Shown: positions 24,823-34,234 of the stretch, piece by piece
Position numbering within the stretch: the first letter of the stretch is position 1
How the letters are laid out: each line of letters opens with the position of its first letter
The notes under the pieces: model-generated
Seen by the model: the letters and a program-made list of their open reading frames with translations, nothing else
Told to the model about the DNA's origin: nothing
Databases searched by the model: none
Translations under genes and position numbers: made by a program
Assembly: GCA_019118325.1 (NCBI GenBank)
Contig: DWZE01000062.1
Span: forward strand, 1-53,380
DNA length: 53,380 nt
Direction of reading: 5' to 3'
Source: Candidatus Bacteroides intestinavium
GTDB lineage: Bacteria > Bacteroidota > Bacteroidia > Bacteroidales > Bacteroidaceae

Positions 24823-26730
24823 ATGCTGCATATTAAAAAATTAGATATATTCATCCTGAAGAGCTTTTGTCTGCTCTTCGCGGGCACTTTCTTCATCTGC
24901 CTGTTCATCTTCATGATGCAATTCCTGTGGAGGTATGTGGACGAGTTGGTGGGCAAGGGCTTGGAGGTGGGCGTGCTGGCCCAGTTCTTTTTCTACTCTG
25001 CCTTGACATTGGTGCCCTTGTCCTTGCCCTTGGCCGTGCTGTTGGCGGCGCTTATCACGTTCGGCAATTTTGGCGAGCGTTTCGAGTTGCTGGCCATGAA
25101 GGCGGCAGGCATATCGCTGCTCAAAATCATGCGTCCGCTCATCGTTTTCATAACCTTGGTGTCCTGCGTCTCTTTCTTCTTCCAGAATGTCGTAGGTCCC
25201 AGGGCGCAAACCAAACTCTGGACGCTGCTCTTCTCCATGAAGCAGAAATCGCCCGAGGTGGACATCCCCGAAGGGGTCTTCTATGACGAGATAGACGGCT
25301 ACAACCTCTACGTCAAGCACAAGAACCGCGATACGGGTATGCTTTATGATGTCCTTATCTACAACTTCGAGAAGGGCTTTGACAACGCACAGATTATCAA
25401 GGCCGACTCCGGACGGCTGGAAATGACCGCCGACAAGCAACACCTCTACCTGCATCTGTACAGCGGCGAGCAGTTCGAGAATCTCAAGGACCAGAGCGTG
25501 AGCCGCAAGAATGTGCCCTATCGGCGCGAAGTCTTCCGCGAGAAGCACGCCATCATCGAGTTCGACTCCGAATTCAACATGGCCGACGAAGGCTTCATGA
25601 GCAATTCCGAGAAGAGTAAGGACATGTGGACGCTGCAGTCCGATGTAGACTCCATGGTGCACAGGACCGACAGCCTGGGACGTGCCTACTACCGCGAGGC
25701 CAAGCAGGGCGTTTATTCCGCCAATGCCAAGCTGGACCGTCAGGACACAGTCCGTCTGGCGGAGGCCTCCGTGACCGATTATGATGTGGACAGCCTCTAT
25801 GATGTGGCCACGCTGGCGGAAAAAGAAAAATTCCTGTCCACCGCCGTGAACCGTGCCGGGAGCGCCGGAAGCGACTGGAATTTCAAGGCCTTCAACATTC
25901 AGAAGACCGATGAAAATCTGCGCAGGCACAAAGCTGCCTGGCACGAGAAGCTGACCCTCTCGCTCTCTTGCCTCATCTTCTTCTTCATCGGTGCGCCATT
26001 GGGAGGCATTATCCGCAAAGGCGGCCTCGGCATGCCCGTGGTGGTGTCTGTGATAATATTCATTATTTATTATATTATCAATAATACGGGCTTCAAGATG
26101 GCCCGCGACGGTAAATGGATTGTCTGGATGGGTATGTGGACCAGCACGGCTGTCCTGGCTCCGTTGGGCGCCTTCCTGACCTACAAGGCCAACAAGGACT
26201 CCGTGGTGCTCAATGCTGATGCCTATGTGGCTTGGATAAAGAAGATATTGGGCATTCGGAGTGTGCGTCATCTTTATCGCAAGGAGGTCATCATCCACGA
26301 TCCCGATTATGTCCGTTTGTCCGGGGAGCTTCAGGCACTTTCTGACAGTTGCCGTGCCTATGCCGGACGGCATCATCTCAAACGGATGCCCAATTATTTC
26401 CGTCTTTGGACCGATACGGCCGAGGACCAGGAGGTGGAGGAAATCAATACCCGGATGGAGAGTTTCATCGAGGAGATGTCCAATACCAAGTCACCCCGTT
26501 TGATAGGCGTACTGAATAATTATCCCGTCATTCCCGTCCGAGCCCATGTGCGTCCTTTCCGGAGTTATTGGCTCAATGTGGCGTGCGGTTTGTGTGTCCC
26601 GGTAGGATTGTTTTTCTTTTTCCGGATTTGGGCCTTCCGCATTCGGTTGGCTAAGGATATGGAGCGCATCATAAAGGCGGATGCGGATGCTGTTTATGTG
26701 ATTAAACAGATTCAGGACGGGACGCTCTGA
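24823..26730 (+). CDS. LptF/LptG (YjgP/YjgQ) family permease of LPS export
   Basis: This 635-residue protein belongs to the YjgP/YjgQ family, inner-membrane partners of LptB in moving lipopolysaccharide to the outer membrane. The ATG at 24823 (MLHIKKLDIFILKSFC) is preferred over an in-frame TTG at 24811. Three N-terminal helices (about residues 8-115) are followed by a periplasmic jellyroll-like region (about 120-360), then three helices (about 375-470) including LSLSCLIFFFIGAPLGGIIRKGGLGMPVVV. An extra cytoplasmic region (about 475-585) and a further helix near residue 590 extend the C-terminus beyond the about 360 residues of the E. coli proteins. Long forms like this are known in Bacteroidetes. 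Confidence 0.9.
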   Translation: MLHIKKLDIFILKSFCLLFAGTFFICLFIFMMQFLWRYVDELVGKGLEVGVLAQFFFYSALTLVPLSLPLAVLLAALITFGNFGERFELLAMKAAGISLLKIMRPLIVFITLVSCVSFFFQNVVGPRAQTKLWTLLFSMKQKSPEVDIPEGVFYDEIDGYNLYVKHKNRDTGMLYDVLIYNFEKGFDNAQIIKADSGRLEMTADKQHLYLHLYSGEQFENLKDQSVSRKNVPYRREVFREKHAIIEFDSEFNMADEGFMSNSEKSKDMWTLQSDVDSMVHRTDSLGRAYYREAKQGVYSANAKLDRQDTVRLAEASVTDYDVDSLYDVATLAEKEKFLSTAVNRAGSAGSDWNFKAFNIQKTDENLRRHKAAWHEKLTLSLSCLIFFFIGAPLGGIIRKGGLGMPVVVSVIIFIIYYIINNTGFKMARDGKWIVWMGMWTSTAVLAPLGAFLTYKANKDSVVLNADAYVAWIKKILGIRSVRHLYRKEVIIHDPDYVRLSGELQALSDSCRAYAGRHHLKRMPNYFRLWTDTAEDQEVEEINTRMESFIEEMSNTKSPRLIGVLNNYPVIPVRAHVRPFRSYWLNVACGLCVPVGLFFFFRIWAFRIRLAKDMERIIKADADAVYVIKQIQDGTL

Positions 26731-26771
26731 GGATGTGTAGACATGATGTGTAATTTTTTAATATAATGTAT

Positions 26772-27986
26772 ATGGAAACAATAAAGCTGAATACGATAGA
26801 AGAGGCCATAGAGGATTTCAAGGCTGGAAAGTTCGTGGTGGTAGTGGATGATGAGGACCGCGAGAATGAGGGAGATCTCATTATTGCCGCCGAACTGATA
26901 ACACCTGAGAAAGTGAACTTCATGCTGAAGCACGCACGAGGCGTCCTCTGTGCGCCTATCACCATCTCCCGGTGCAAGGAACTGGACCTGCCCCATCAGG
27001 TGTTGGACAATACATCAATGTTGGGGACTCCCTTTACGGTGACCATTGATAAATTGGAAGGATGCACCACGGGAGTGTCTGCGGCTGACCGCGCTGCTAC
27101 TATTCGCGCGCTGGCCGACCCTGCTTCGACTCCGGCCACTTTCGGACGTCCCGGACACATCAATCCTTTGTATGCCCAGGAGAAGGGTGTGCTGCGCCGT
27201 GCCGGACATACGGAGGCAGCCATCGACCTGGCTCGCCTGGCCGGACTTTATCCAGCCAGTGCCTTGATGGAAATCATGAGCGATGACGGCACTATGGCCC
27301 GTTTGCCCGAGTTGCGCAAGTTTGCTGACGAGCACGACCTGAAGCTTATCTCCATCCACGATCTCATTGTCTATCGGCTCAAGCAGGAGTCCATCGTGGA
27401 AAAAGGCGTGGAAGTGAACATGCCCACTGCCTACGGTGATTTCCGGCTCATCCCTTTCTGCCAGAAGTCCAATGGTTTGGAGCATATAGCCTTGTTCAAG
27501 GGCACATGGAAGGAAGACGAACCTATTCTGGTACGTGTACACTCATCGTGTGCCACGGGTGACATCTTTGCCTCCAAGCGTTGCGATTGTGGCGAACAGT
27601 TGCACAGGGCCATGCAGATGATTGAACAGGCCGGCAAGGGTGTGGTGGTCTATCTCAATCAGGAAGGACGAGGCATCGGCCTGATGGAAAAAATGCGTGC
27701 CTACAAACTTCAGGAGGATGGCATGGATACTGTGGATGCCAACATTTGCCTTGGACATTTGGCCGACGAGCGTGATTATGGCGTTGGTGCCCAAATCCTT
27801 CGTGAGTTGGGCGTGCACAAGATGCGTCTGCTGACCAACAATCCAGTGAAGCGCGTCGGGCTTGAGGCGTATGGACTTGAAATCAGCGAGATTGTGCCTA
27901 TCGAGACTACGCCCAATCCATACAACGAACGCTACCTGCGTACCAAAAAAGAACGTATGGGCCATACGTTGCACTTCAACAAGTAA
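26772..27986 (+). CDS. ribBA: RibBA: 3,4-dihydroxy-2-butanone-4-phosphate synthase / GTP cyclohydrolase II
   Basis: This 404-residue bifunctional enzyme makes both precursors of riboflavin. Residues 1-200 are the RibB domain ([14 protein letters not shown] metal-binding motif; [10 protein letters not shown]). Residues about 205-404 are the RibA domain with the zinc site in [20 protein letters not shown] and the catalytic-region motif [11 protein letters not shown]. All motifs of both activities look intact. The ATG at 26772 is preferred to the in-frame ATG at 26766. It follows the LptF/G gene by 41 bp and precedes aspC by 40 bp. Confidence 0.95.
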   Translation: METIKLNTIEEAIEDFKAGKFVVVVDDEDRENEGDLIIAAELITPEKVNFMLKHARGVLCAPITISRCKELDLPHQVLDNTSMLGTPFTVTIDKLEGCTTGVSAADRAATIRALADPASTPATFGRPGHINPLYAQEKGVLRRAGHTEAAIDLARLAGLYPASALMEIMSDDGTMARLPELRKFADEHDLKLISIHDLIVYRLKQESIVEKGVEVNMPTAYGDFRLIPFCQKSNGLEHIALFKGTWKEDEPILVRVHSSCATGDIFASKRCDCGEQLHRAMQMIEQAGKGVVVYLNQEGRGIGLMEKMRAYKLQEDGMDTVDANICLGHLADERDYGVGAQILRELGVHKMRLLTNNPVKRVGLEAYGLEISEIVPIETTPNPYNERYLRTKKERMGHTLHFNK

Positions 27987-28026
27987 ACAAGCATATTAAT
28001 ATATAATATATATAAGGAGAAACAAT

Positions 28027-29220
28027 ATGAATCAATTATCAGACCGTCTGAACAGCTTGTCGCCCTCGGCAACGCTGGCCATGTCCCAAAAGAGCGCCGA
28101 ACTGAAAGCGCAAGGCGTGGACGTCATCAACCTGAGCGTAGGAGAACCCGACTTCAACACCCCCGACCATATCAAGGAAGCCGCCAAGAAAGCCATCGAC
28201 GAGAATTATTCCCGCTATTCACCCGTTCCCGGCTATCCTGCCCTGCGCAACGCCATCGTGGCCAAGTTGAAAAACGAGAATGGCCTGGACTATACGGCTG
28301 CACAAATCTCTTGTGCCAACGGTGCCAAGCAATCTGTGTGCAATACCGTTCTCGCGCTGGTCAATCCGGGTGACGAGGTCATCGTGCCCGCCCCCTATTG
28401 GGTGAGCTACCCGGAGATGGTGAAGCTGGCCGAAGGTGTGCCCGTTATCGTGTCTGCCGGCATCGAGCAGGACTTCAAGATAACACCCGCCCAACTGGAA
28501 GCCGCCATCACGCCCAAGACCAAGGCGTTGATTCTCTGCTCCCCGTCCAACCCGACGGGTTCAGTCTATGGGGCTGAGGAATTGGCTGCATTGGCTGCCG
28601 TGCTTGAGAAACATCCGCAGGTCATTGTCATTGCCGATGAAATCTATGAGCATATCAATTACATTGGTCGCCACCACAGCATCGCTTCCGTGCCCGGCAT
28701 GAAGGAGCGTACGGTCATTGTGAACGGCGTGTCCAAGGCCTATGCCATGACAGGATGGCGCATCGGCTTCATTGCAGGTCCCGAATGGATTGTGAAAGGT
28801 GTCAACAAGTTGCAGGGGCAATACACATCCGGTCCTTGCTCCGTTTCCCAAAAGGCTGCCGAAGCCGCCTATACCGGTACGCAGGCTCCTGTGGAGGAAA
28901 TGCGCCAGGCCTTCCAGCGCCGTCGCGACCTTATTGTCCGTCTGGCCAAAGAAGTGCCCGGATTCGAAGTCAATGTGCCCGAAGGTGCTTTCTATCTCTT
29001 CCCCAAATGCAGCTCTTACTTCGGCAAGGCTGCAGGCGGCCGTCAAATCAATACGGCTGAGGATTTGGCCATGTATTTGCTCGAAGTGGGCCATGTAGCT
29101 TGTGTGGGTGGTACCTCTTTCGGTGCTCCCGACTGCATCCGCATGAGCTATGCCACGAGTGACGAGAATATCGTGGCAGCTATTCGTCGCATCAAGGAGG
29201 CATTGGCTGAACTGAAATAA
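28027..29220 (+). CDS. aspC: Aspartate aminotransferase (PLP fold type I, class I/II)
   Basis: This 397-residue enzyme interconverts aspartate/2-oxoglutarate and oxaloacetate/glutamate. Features: NLSVGEPDFNTPDHIKEAA near the start (a typical subgroup I-gamma motif), CSPSNPTGSVY with the substrate-contacting Asn, VIADEIYEHINY with the PLP-contacting Asp and Tyr, and Schiff-base Lys237 in VNGVSKAYAMTGWRIGF. The C-terminal arginine lies in CIRMSYATS. Length is standard. Substrate range of this subgroup can include prephenate or other amino acids. Confidence 0.92.
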   Translation: MNQLSDRLNSLSPSATLAMSQKSAELKAQGVDVINLSVGEPDFNTPDHIKEAAKKAIDENYSRYSPVPGYPALRNAIVAKLKNENGLDYTAAQISCANGAKQSVCNTVLALVNPGDEVIVPAPYWVSYPEMVKLAEGVPVIVSAGIEQDFKITPAQLEAAITPKTKALILCSPSNPTGSVYGAEELAALAAVLEKHPQVIVIADEIYEHINYIGRHHSIASVPGMKERTVIVNGVSKAYAMTGWRIGFIAGPEWIVKGVNKLQGQYTSGPCSVSQKAAEAAYTGTQAPVEEMRQAFQRRRDLIVRLAKEVPGFEVNVPEGAFYLFPKCSSYFGKAAGGRQINTAEDLAMYLLEVGHVACVGGTSFGAPDCIRMSYATSDENIVAAIRRIKEALAELK

Positions 29221-29229
29221 AAAAATAAG

Positions 29230-29262
29230 AGGGAATTTTCTTACGGGGAGTTCCCTGCTTTT
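29230..29262 (+). terminator. Possible terminator of aspC
   Basis: AGGGAA (29230-29235) pairs with TTCCCT (29251-29256), then GCTTTTC follows 10 bp after the stop codon. The stem is short, so confidence is low. Confidence 0.35.
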
Positions 29263-29265
29263 CTC

Positions 29266-29292
29266 GGCGCGGATGGCGCGGAATTCACGGAT
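29266..29292 (-). repeat. Dispersed ATCCGTGAAATCCGCG-type intergenic repeat, copy 2
   Basis: On the minus strand this reads ATCCGTGAATTCCGCG, then CCATCCGCGCC. It matches copy 1 (89-115) at 24 of 27 bases. It is located between aspC and the tRNA-Pro promoter. Confidence 0.6.
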
Positions 29293-29367
29293 AAAGCCGC
29301 ATTTCCTTGTCATTCGCGCTTGTTTTTGCAAAAAAATGGCTTTCTGGTGAAAAAAAACACGATTTTA

Positions 29368-29398
29368 TTTGCAGGTTCAAAATAAAGCCGTACCTTTG
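29368..29398 (+). promoter_or_regulatory. Promoter of the tRNA-Pro/tRNA-Asp unit
   Basis: TTTG (29368-29371), 19 bases, then TACCTTTG (29391-29398), 25 bp before tRNA-Pro. It closely matches the Bacteroidetes consensus. Confidence 0.85.
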
Positions 29399-29423
29399 CA
29401 CCCGCAAACCCAAAGAGACCTCA

Positions 29424-29498
29424 CGGGGTGTAGCTCAGCCCGGTTAGAGTACACGTCTGGGGGGCGTGTTGTCGCTGGTTCGAATCCAGTCACCCCGA
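29424..29498 (+). tRNA. tRNA-Pro (anticodon GGG)
   Basis: A 75-nt cloverleaf: acceptor CGGGGTG/CACCCCG, discriminator A, anticodon stem CACGT/GCGTG with loop CTGGGGG (anticodon GGG), T-arm CTGGTTCGAATCCAG. CCA is not fully encoded. Confidence 0.93.
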
Positions 29499-29517
29499 CC
29501 GATTTTGGAAGTCTCTT

Positions 29518-29592
29518 GGTGCGGTAGTTCAGCCTGGTTAGAATACATGCCTGTCACGCATGGGGTCGCGGGTTCGAGTCCCGTCCGCACCG
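29518..29592 (+). tRNA. tRNA-Asp (anticodon GTC)
   Basis: A 75-nt cloverleaf: acceptor GGTGCGG/CCGCACC with discriminator G, as required for Asp; anticodon stem CATGC/GCATG with loop CTGTCAC (anticodon GTC). It lies 19 bp after tRNA-Pro and is cotranscribed with it. Confidence 0.94.
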
Positions 29593-29595
29593 CTT

Positions 29596-29628
29596 AAAAG
29601 CCTCAAGGTCAATGACTTTGAGGCTTTT
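29596..29628 (+). terminator. Terminator of the tRNA-Pro/tRNA-Asp unit
   Basis: AAAAGCCTCAAGGTC pairs with GACTTTGAGGCTTTT around a 3-base loop. The long stem ends in a T-rich 3' side, directly after tRNA-Asp and before the GSCFA gene. Confidence 0.85.
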
Positions 29629-29646
29629 CCCTTTTCCACGGATACA

Positions 29647-30654
29647 ATGGCTATAAAACTTCAAACACCCGTAGAACGTCCGGCACGGCGTCCGGACATA
29701 GATTATTCGCATCGGCTGATGCTATGGGGTTCGTGCTTTGCCACCCACATCGGCGCCCGACTCGCTGAGGCCAGGTTCCGGTGTGATGTCAATCCATATG
29801 GAGTACTCTATAATCCTTTATCAATCTCAATGGCCTTACGAGAGGTGGTGTCCGGCAAGACTTATGTCCGTGAAGACCTTTATACCCACCAGGGGCTTTG
29901 GCATAGCCCGATGCACCACGGGGATTTCTCTGCATCTTCGATGGACGAGGTTTTGCAACGCATCAACAGACGTCTGCAACAAGCCTCCGGCGAACTGGAC
30001 AGGCTGGACTTCCTCCTGCTGACGTGGGGAACGGCATGGGTGTACGAGGACCGCCGGACGGGGTTAGTGGTGGGCAATTGCCACAAGATGCCGGAAAAGG
30101 CTTTCCTGCGCCGCAGGCTTTCCGTGAACGAGATTGTATCGGACACCCTGTCGTTGCTCTCCGGACTCCTGGCACGCAACAATCGCTTGCAAGTCGTGCT
30201 GACGGTAAGTCCCATCCGTCATGTGCGGGATGGTTTGCACGCCAACCAACTGAGCAAGGCCACTCTTTTGCTGGCTGCCGAGCAAGTGGAGGCGGCGTTT
30301 CCCGACCGTGTGTTTTACTTTCCGGCCTATGAACTGTTGCAGGACGAGCTCCGCGACTATCGTTTCTATGCCGACGACCTGGTGCATCCCTCCGACTTGG
30401 CCGTGCGCTATGTATGGGAGCGCTTCACGCAATGGTGTCTCTCTCCCGAAGCGCAGCGTATGATGGCCGGATACGAGGAAATCCGTAAAGCATTGGCACA
30501 CAAACCTATCCATCCCGAATCTGATGAATATAAGCGTTTTTTAGAACAAATTGTGTTAAAAATGGAGCGACTTAACGGAAAATACCCGTACTTCGACCTC
30601 CAAAACGAAAGAGAAACATGTCTTACTCTATTGAACAGATTGCAGAAATCATAG
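29647..30654 (+). CDS. GSCFA domain protein (SGNH hydrolase-like)
   Basis: This 335-residue protein has the family signature GSCFATHIG near residue 26 (catalytic-type Ser, as in SGNH esterases), LTVSPIRHVRDGLHANQLSK (block with Arg and His) and DDLVHPSDLAVRYVW (C-terminal Asp-x-x-His). The ATG at 29647 is chosen because earlier in-frame starts lie inside tRNA-Asp. It overlaps the start of the MurF-Alr gene by 37 bp. In other Bacteroidetes GSCFA proteins lie near cell-wall genes; an acyl-ester hydrolase role is a family-based guess. Confidence 0.85.
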   Translation: MAIKLQTPVERPARRPDIDYSHRLMLWGSCFATHIGARLAEARFRCDVNPYGVLYNPLSISMALREVVSGKTYVREDLYTHQGLWHSPMHHGDFSASSMDEVLQRINRRLQQASGELDRLDFLLLTWGTAWVYEDRRTGLVVGNCHKMPEKAFLRRRLSVNEIVSDTLSLLSGLLARNNRLQVVLTVSPIRHVRDGLHANQLSKATLLLAAEQVEAAFPDRVFYFPAYELLQDELRDYRFYADDLVHPSDLAVRYVWERFTQWCLSPEAQRMMAGYEEIRKALAHKPIHPESDEYKRFLEQIVLKMERLNGKYPYFDLQNERETCLTLLNRLQKS

Positions 30655-33110
30655 GTGCGCGGCGCATAGGGAATGCGTCTGCCACCATCGACTGGCTCCT
30701 GACGGACAGCCGTTCCCTGAGTTTCCCTGAAGCGACTTTGTTTTTCGCCCTGGCCACCAAACGCAATGACGGAGCAAAGTATATCCCCGACCTGTACGTG
30801 CGGGGCGTGCGCAACTTCGTCTTGAGCGGAGCGGCTTTCCAGCGGATGGAGGAGGATGGCCCGGCCGGCCTTCAGCCCGATGCCAACTACCTGGTGGTTT
30901 CCGACCCGTTGAAAGCCTTGCAGAAGCTGGCTGAACGCCATCGTGCGCGCTTCCGGATGCCGGTCGTCGGCATTACGGGCAGTAATGGCAAGACGGTCGT
31001 GAAAGAATGGTTGCACCAGTTGTTAGGGCCTGACCGGAGGACGGTACGTTCGCCCCGTAGCTATAACTCACAAATCGGGGTTCCTCTGTCCGTATGGCGG
31101 ATGGACGAGCAGGACGAGCTGGCCATCATCGAGGCGGGCATTTCCGAACCGGGCGAGATGAAGGCGTTGGAGGCCATCATCAAGCCCACCATCGGCATCC
31201 TGACCAACATCGCCGGGGCGCATCAGGAGAACTTCTTCTCCCTGCAGGACAAATGCCAGGAGAAGCTGACCCTCTTCAAGGATTGCGACGTGCTGATATA
31301 CAATGGCGATGACGAGTTCATCAGCAGTTGCGTGGCAAAGTCCCTGCTGCCCGCCCGCGAGATAGCCTGGAGCCGGCACGACGTGGAGCGCCCCCTCTAC
31401 ATCAGCGAGGTGGAGAAGCACGAGGACCACACGCTCATCCGCTACCGCTACCTGGACATGGACAACAGCTATACCCTGCCGTTCATTGACGATGCGTCCA
31501 TCGAGGACTCCTTGCATTGCCTGGCCGCCTGCCTCTACCTGATGGTGCCCCCCGAGCGCATTGCCGAGCGTATGGCCCGCCTGGAGCCGGTGGCCATGCG
31601 CCTGGAGGTGAAGGAGGGCAAGAACGCCTGCCTGCTGATAAACGACAGTTACAGTTCGGACCTCGCTTCGCTGGACATTGCCCTCGACTTTCTCTACCGG
31701 CGTTCGATTTCCGACCGCCTGAAGCGCACGCTCGTCCTGTCCGATATCCTGGAGACGGGACAGAACGGCCCGTTGCTCTACCGGCAGGTGGCCCAGTTGC
31801 TGGAGAGCCGCCACGTGGAGCGCATTATCGGCGTAGGCAAGGAATTGATGGCTCATGCCGACCGCTTCGCGATGGAGAAAACATTCTTTCCCGACACCGA
31901 GGCACTTTTGGCTGCCCTCCGCAAAGGCGAGTTGCGTCTTTCGCAGGAGATTGTCCTCATCAAGGGAGCCCGCAAGTTCGGCTTCGAGGCCCTGACGGAA
32001 GTCCTGGAAAAGAAAGTGCACGAGACCATCCTGGAAGTCAACCTGGGCGCGCTGGTCGAAAACCTGAATTACTACCGCTCCCTCTTGCGTCCCGGCGTGA
32101 AGATGACCTGCATGGTGAAGGCGTCGGCCTACGGCGCAGGCTCGCACGAGATAGCCAAGACCCTGCAGGAGCACCGGGTGGACTACCTGGCCGTGGCCGT
32201 GGCCGACGAAGGCTCGGAACTGCGCAAGGCCGGCATCACCACCAACATCCTCATCATGAACCCGGAGATGACCGCCTTCAAGACCATGTTCGACAACCAC
32301 CTGGAGCCGGAGGTGTATAGCTTCCACCTGTTGGATGCCCTGGTGCGCGAGGCGGAGAAGTCGGGCATCACCAACTATCCCATCCACATCAAGATAGACA
32401 CCGGCATGCACCGCCTGGGCTTCCTGCCTGACGAGATTCCCCAACTGATTGAGCGGCTGAGGGCCCAGGACGCCGTCATCGTGCGCTCCGTCTTCTCGCA
32501 CCTGGTCGGGAGCGATTCGGACCGTTTCGACGATTTTACCCGCCGGCAGATAGCCCTGTTCGAGGAGGCCTCCGGCCGCTTGCAGGCAGCCTTCCCCCAC
32601 AGAATCCTGCGCCACATCTGCAATTCGGCAGGCATCGGGCGTTTCCCCGACGCGCAATTCGACATGGTGCGCCTGGGCCTCGGCCTGTACGGGGTCGACC
32701 CCGTCACCAACGCCGTGATGCACAACGTCAGCTCGCTCTACACCACCATCCTGCAAATCCACGAAGTGCCGCAGGAGGACACTGTGGGCTATAGCCGCAA
32801 GGGCGTCCTGACCCGTCCTTCGCGCATCGCTGCCCTGCCCATCGGGTATGCCGACGGACTCAACCGCCACCTGGGTTGCGGCCGTGCCTACTGTCTGGTG
32901 AACGGCCGGAAGGCGCCCTACGTGGGCAACATCTGCATGGACGTCTGCATGATAGACGTGACGGACATAGACTGCAAGGAGGGCGACCGCGTGGAAATCT
33001 TCGGCGACCACCTGCCCGTGACCGTCCTGTCCGACGCGCTGGACACCATCCCCTACGAGGTGCTGACCAGCGTCTCCACGCGGGTGAAGCGGGTGTATTA
33101 CCAGGATTGA
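30618..33110 (+). CDS. MurF-Alr fusion: UDP-MurNAc-tripeptide:D-Ala-D-Ala ligase / alanine racemase
   Basis: This 830-residue fusion makes D-alanine and adds D-Ala-D-Ala to the peptidoglycan precursor. Residues 1-455 are MurF, with the ATP loop GITGSNGKT (Lys125) and [12 protein letters not shown] at the domain 2/3 border. Residues about 460-830 are alanine racemase, with PLP Lys501 in [10 protein letters not shown] and the second catalytic tyrosine in VGYSRKGVL, and [14 protein letters not shown]. Such fusions are common in Bacteroidetes. The start lies inside the GSCFA gene, so the two are probably translationally coupled. Confidence 0.94.
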   Translation: MSYSIEQIAEIIGARRIGNASATIDWLLTDSRSLSFPEATLFFALATKRNDGAKYIPDLYVRGVRNFVLSGAAFQRMEEDGPAGLQPDANYLVVSDPLKALQKLAERHRARFRMPVVGITGSNGKTVVKEWLHQLLGPDRRTVRSPRSYNSQIGVPLSVWRMDEQDELAIIEAGISEPGEMKALEAIIKPTIGILTNIAGAHQENFFSLQDKCQEKLTLFKDCDVLIYNGDDEFISSCVAKSLLPAREIAWSRHDVERPLYISEVEKHEDHTLIRYRYLDMDNSYTLPFIDDASIEDSLHCLAACLYLMVPPERIAERMARLEPVAMRLEVKEGKNACLLINDSYSSDLASLDIALDFLYRRSISDRLKRTLVLSDILETGQNGPLLYRQVAQLLESRHVERIIGVGKELMAHADRFAMEKTFFPDTEALLAALRKGELRLSQEIVLIKGARKFGFEALTEVLEKKVHETILEVNLGALVENLNYYRSLLRPGVKMTCMVKASAYGAGSHEIAKTLQEHRVDYLAVAVADEGSELRKAGITTNILIMNPEMTAFKTMFDNHLEPEVYSFHLLDALVREAEKSGITNYPIHIKIDTGMHRLGFLPDEIPQLIERLRAQDAVIVRSVFSHLVGSDSDRFDDFTRRQIALFEEASGRLQAAFPHRILRHICNSAGIGRFPDAQFDMVRLGLGLYGVDPVTNAVMHNVSSLYTTILQIHEVPQEDTVGYSRKGVLTRPSRIAALPIGYADGLNRHLGCGRAYCLVNGRKAPYVGNICMDVCMIDVTDIDCKEGDRVEIFGDHLPVTVLSDALDTIPYEVLTSVSTRVKRVYYQD

Positions 33111-33148
33111 ATCCGGGGCGAATTGTTCCTCATCTTATATCTTTATAT

Positions 33149-33156
33149 TATATTTG
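33149..33156 (+). promoter_or_regulatory. -7 element upstream of tatA
   Basis: TATATTTG lies 29 bp before the tatA start. TTG at 33123-33125 could serve as a -33 element with a rather long 23-base gap. Confidence 0.5.
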
Positions 33157-33184
33157 CACGGAAATTTTAATCATATATCCCATT

Positions 33185-33412
33185 ATGACACTGACGAGTA
33201 TTGTGACATTAAGTCTTCTGCCCAGCGGCTCCGAGTGGATTATCATTTTAGTAGTAATCCTGCTGCTCTTCGGCGGCAAGAAGATCCCCGAACTGATGCG
33301 CGGCCTGGGCAAGGGTGTGAAGAGCTTCAAGCAAGGCGTGGACGAGGCCAAGGAGGAGATCAACAAGGCCAAGGAGGAAATCAACGAACCGGTGGAGAAG
33401 AAACAACAGTAA
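33185..33412 (+). CDS. tatA: Twin-arginine translocase subunit TatA/TatE
   Basis: This 75-residue protein has one membrane helix (about residues 17-29, [13 protein letters not shown]) followed by the [23 protein letters not shown] hinge and amphipathic helix that define TatA, then a charged tail with the near-repeat [12 protein letters not shown]. It forms the pore-building component for export of folded proteins. The tatC start is 7 bp past its stop codon. Confidence 0.93.
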   Translation: MTLTSIVTLSLLPSGSEWIIILVVILLLFGGKKIPELMRGLGKGVKSFKQGVDEAKEEINKAKEEINEPVEKKQQ

Positions 33413-33418
33413 GGCGGC

Positions 33419-34234
33419 GTGGCGGACAAGGAACTGACTTTTTGGGACCATCTGGAGGTGCTGCGCCGGGCGCTGATCCGTATCCTCCTGGTGTGGTTCG
33501 TGCTGGCTGTGGCCTATTTTCTGGCCATGCCCTATCTGTTCGACCACGTGGTGTTGGCTCCGTGCGAGAACGACTTTGTCTTCTACGAACTTCTGCGCCG
33601 GATAGGGGAGGAGTTGCACCTGGAGGGGGACTTCTTCACGCAGGAGTTTCACGTCAAGCTGGTGAACATCAATCTGGCGGCGCCGTTCTTCATCCACATG
33701 TCCACGGCCTTCTGGATGTCGGTGGTGACCGCCGCGCCCTACCTGTTCTACGAGGTGTGGCGTTTCATCAGCCCTGCGCTCTATCCGGAGGAGACGCGCG
33801 GTGTCAAGAAGGCGTTGGCCCTGGGGACGGTGATGTTCTTCCTGGGCGTGCTGCTGGGCTATTTCATGGTCTATCCGCTGACGTTGCGCTTCCTCTCCAC
33901 CTACCAGCTCAGCGCGCTGATAGAGAATCAGATTTCGCTCAATTCCTACATCAACAACTTCATGATGCTGGTGCTCTGCATGGGCCTGGCCTTCGAGTTG
34001 CCGCTGGTCACGTGGCTGTTATCTTTGCTGGGGCTGGTGCACAAGACCTTCCTGCGGCGGTACCGGCGGCATGCCATCGTGATTATCGTCATCCTGGCCG
34101 CAGTCATCACGCCTACGGGCGATCCCTTTACGTTGTCCGTGGTGGCCATTCCTCTCTATCTGCTCTATGAACTGAGCATCCTGATGATCAAGGACAAGCC
34201 TGAAGAACCGGAGGAAGGAGCCTCCCATGGTTAA
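33419..34234 (+). CDS. tatC: Twin-arginine translocase subunit TatC
   Basis: This 271-residue protein has six membrane helices and the N-terminal signature LTFWDHLEVLRRALIRILL, with the conserved glutamate that binds the twin-arginine signal peptide. FYEVWRFISPALYPEE lies in the first cytoplasmic region. The start is a GTG at 33419, 7 bp after tatA. No ATG is available upstream of the conserved N-terminus. An extracytoplasmic loop near residues 45-95 is longer than in E. coli TatC (258 residues). Its end overlaps the helicase gene by 8 bp. Confidence 0.94.
   Translation: MADKELTFWDHLEVLRRALIRILLVWFVLAVAYFLAMPYLFDHVVLAPCENDFVFYELLRRIGEELHLEGDFFTQEFHVKLVNINLAAPFFIHMSTAFWMSVVTAAPYLFYEVWRFISPALYPEETRGVKKALALGTVMFFLGVLLGYFMVYPLTLRFLSTYQLSALIENQISLNSYINNFMMLVLCMGLAFELPLVTWLLSLLGLVHKTFLRRYRRHAIVIIVILAAVITPTGDPFTLSVVAIPLYLLYELSILMIKDKPEEPEEGASHG

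Noticed and set aside
29560..29646. Extended N-terminus of the GSCFA protein
   Set aside because: These codons lie in tRNA-Asp and its terminator.
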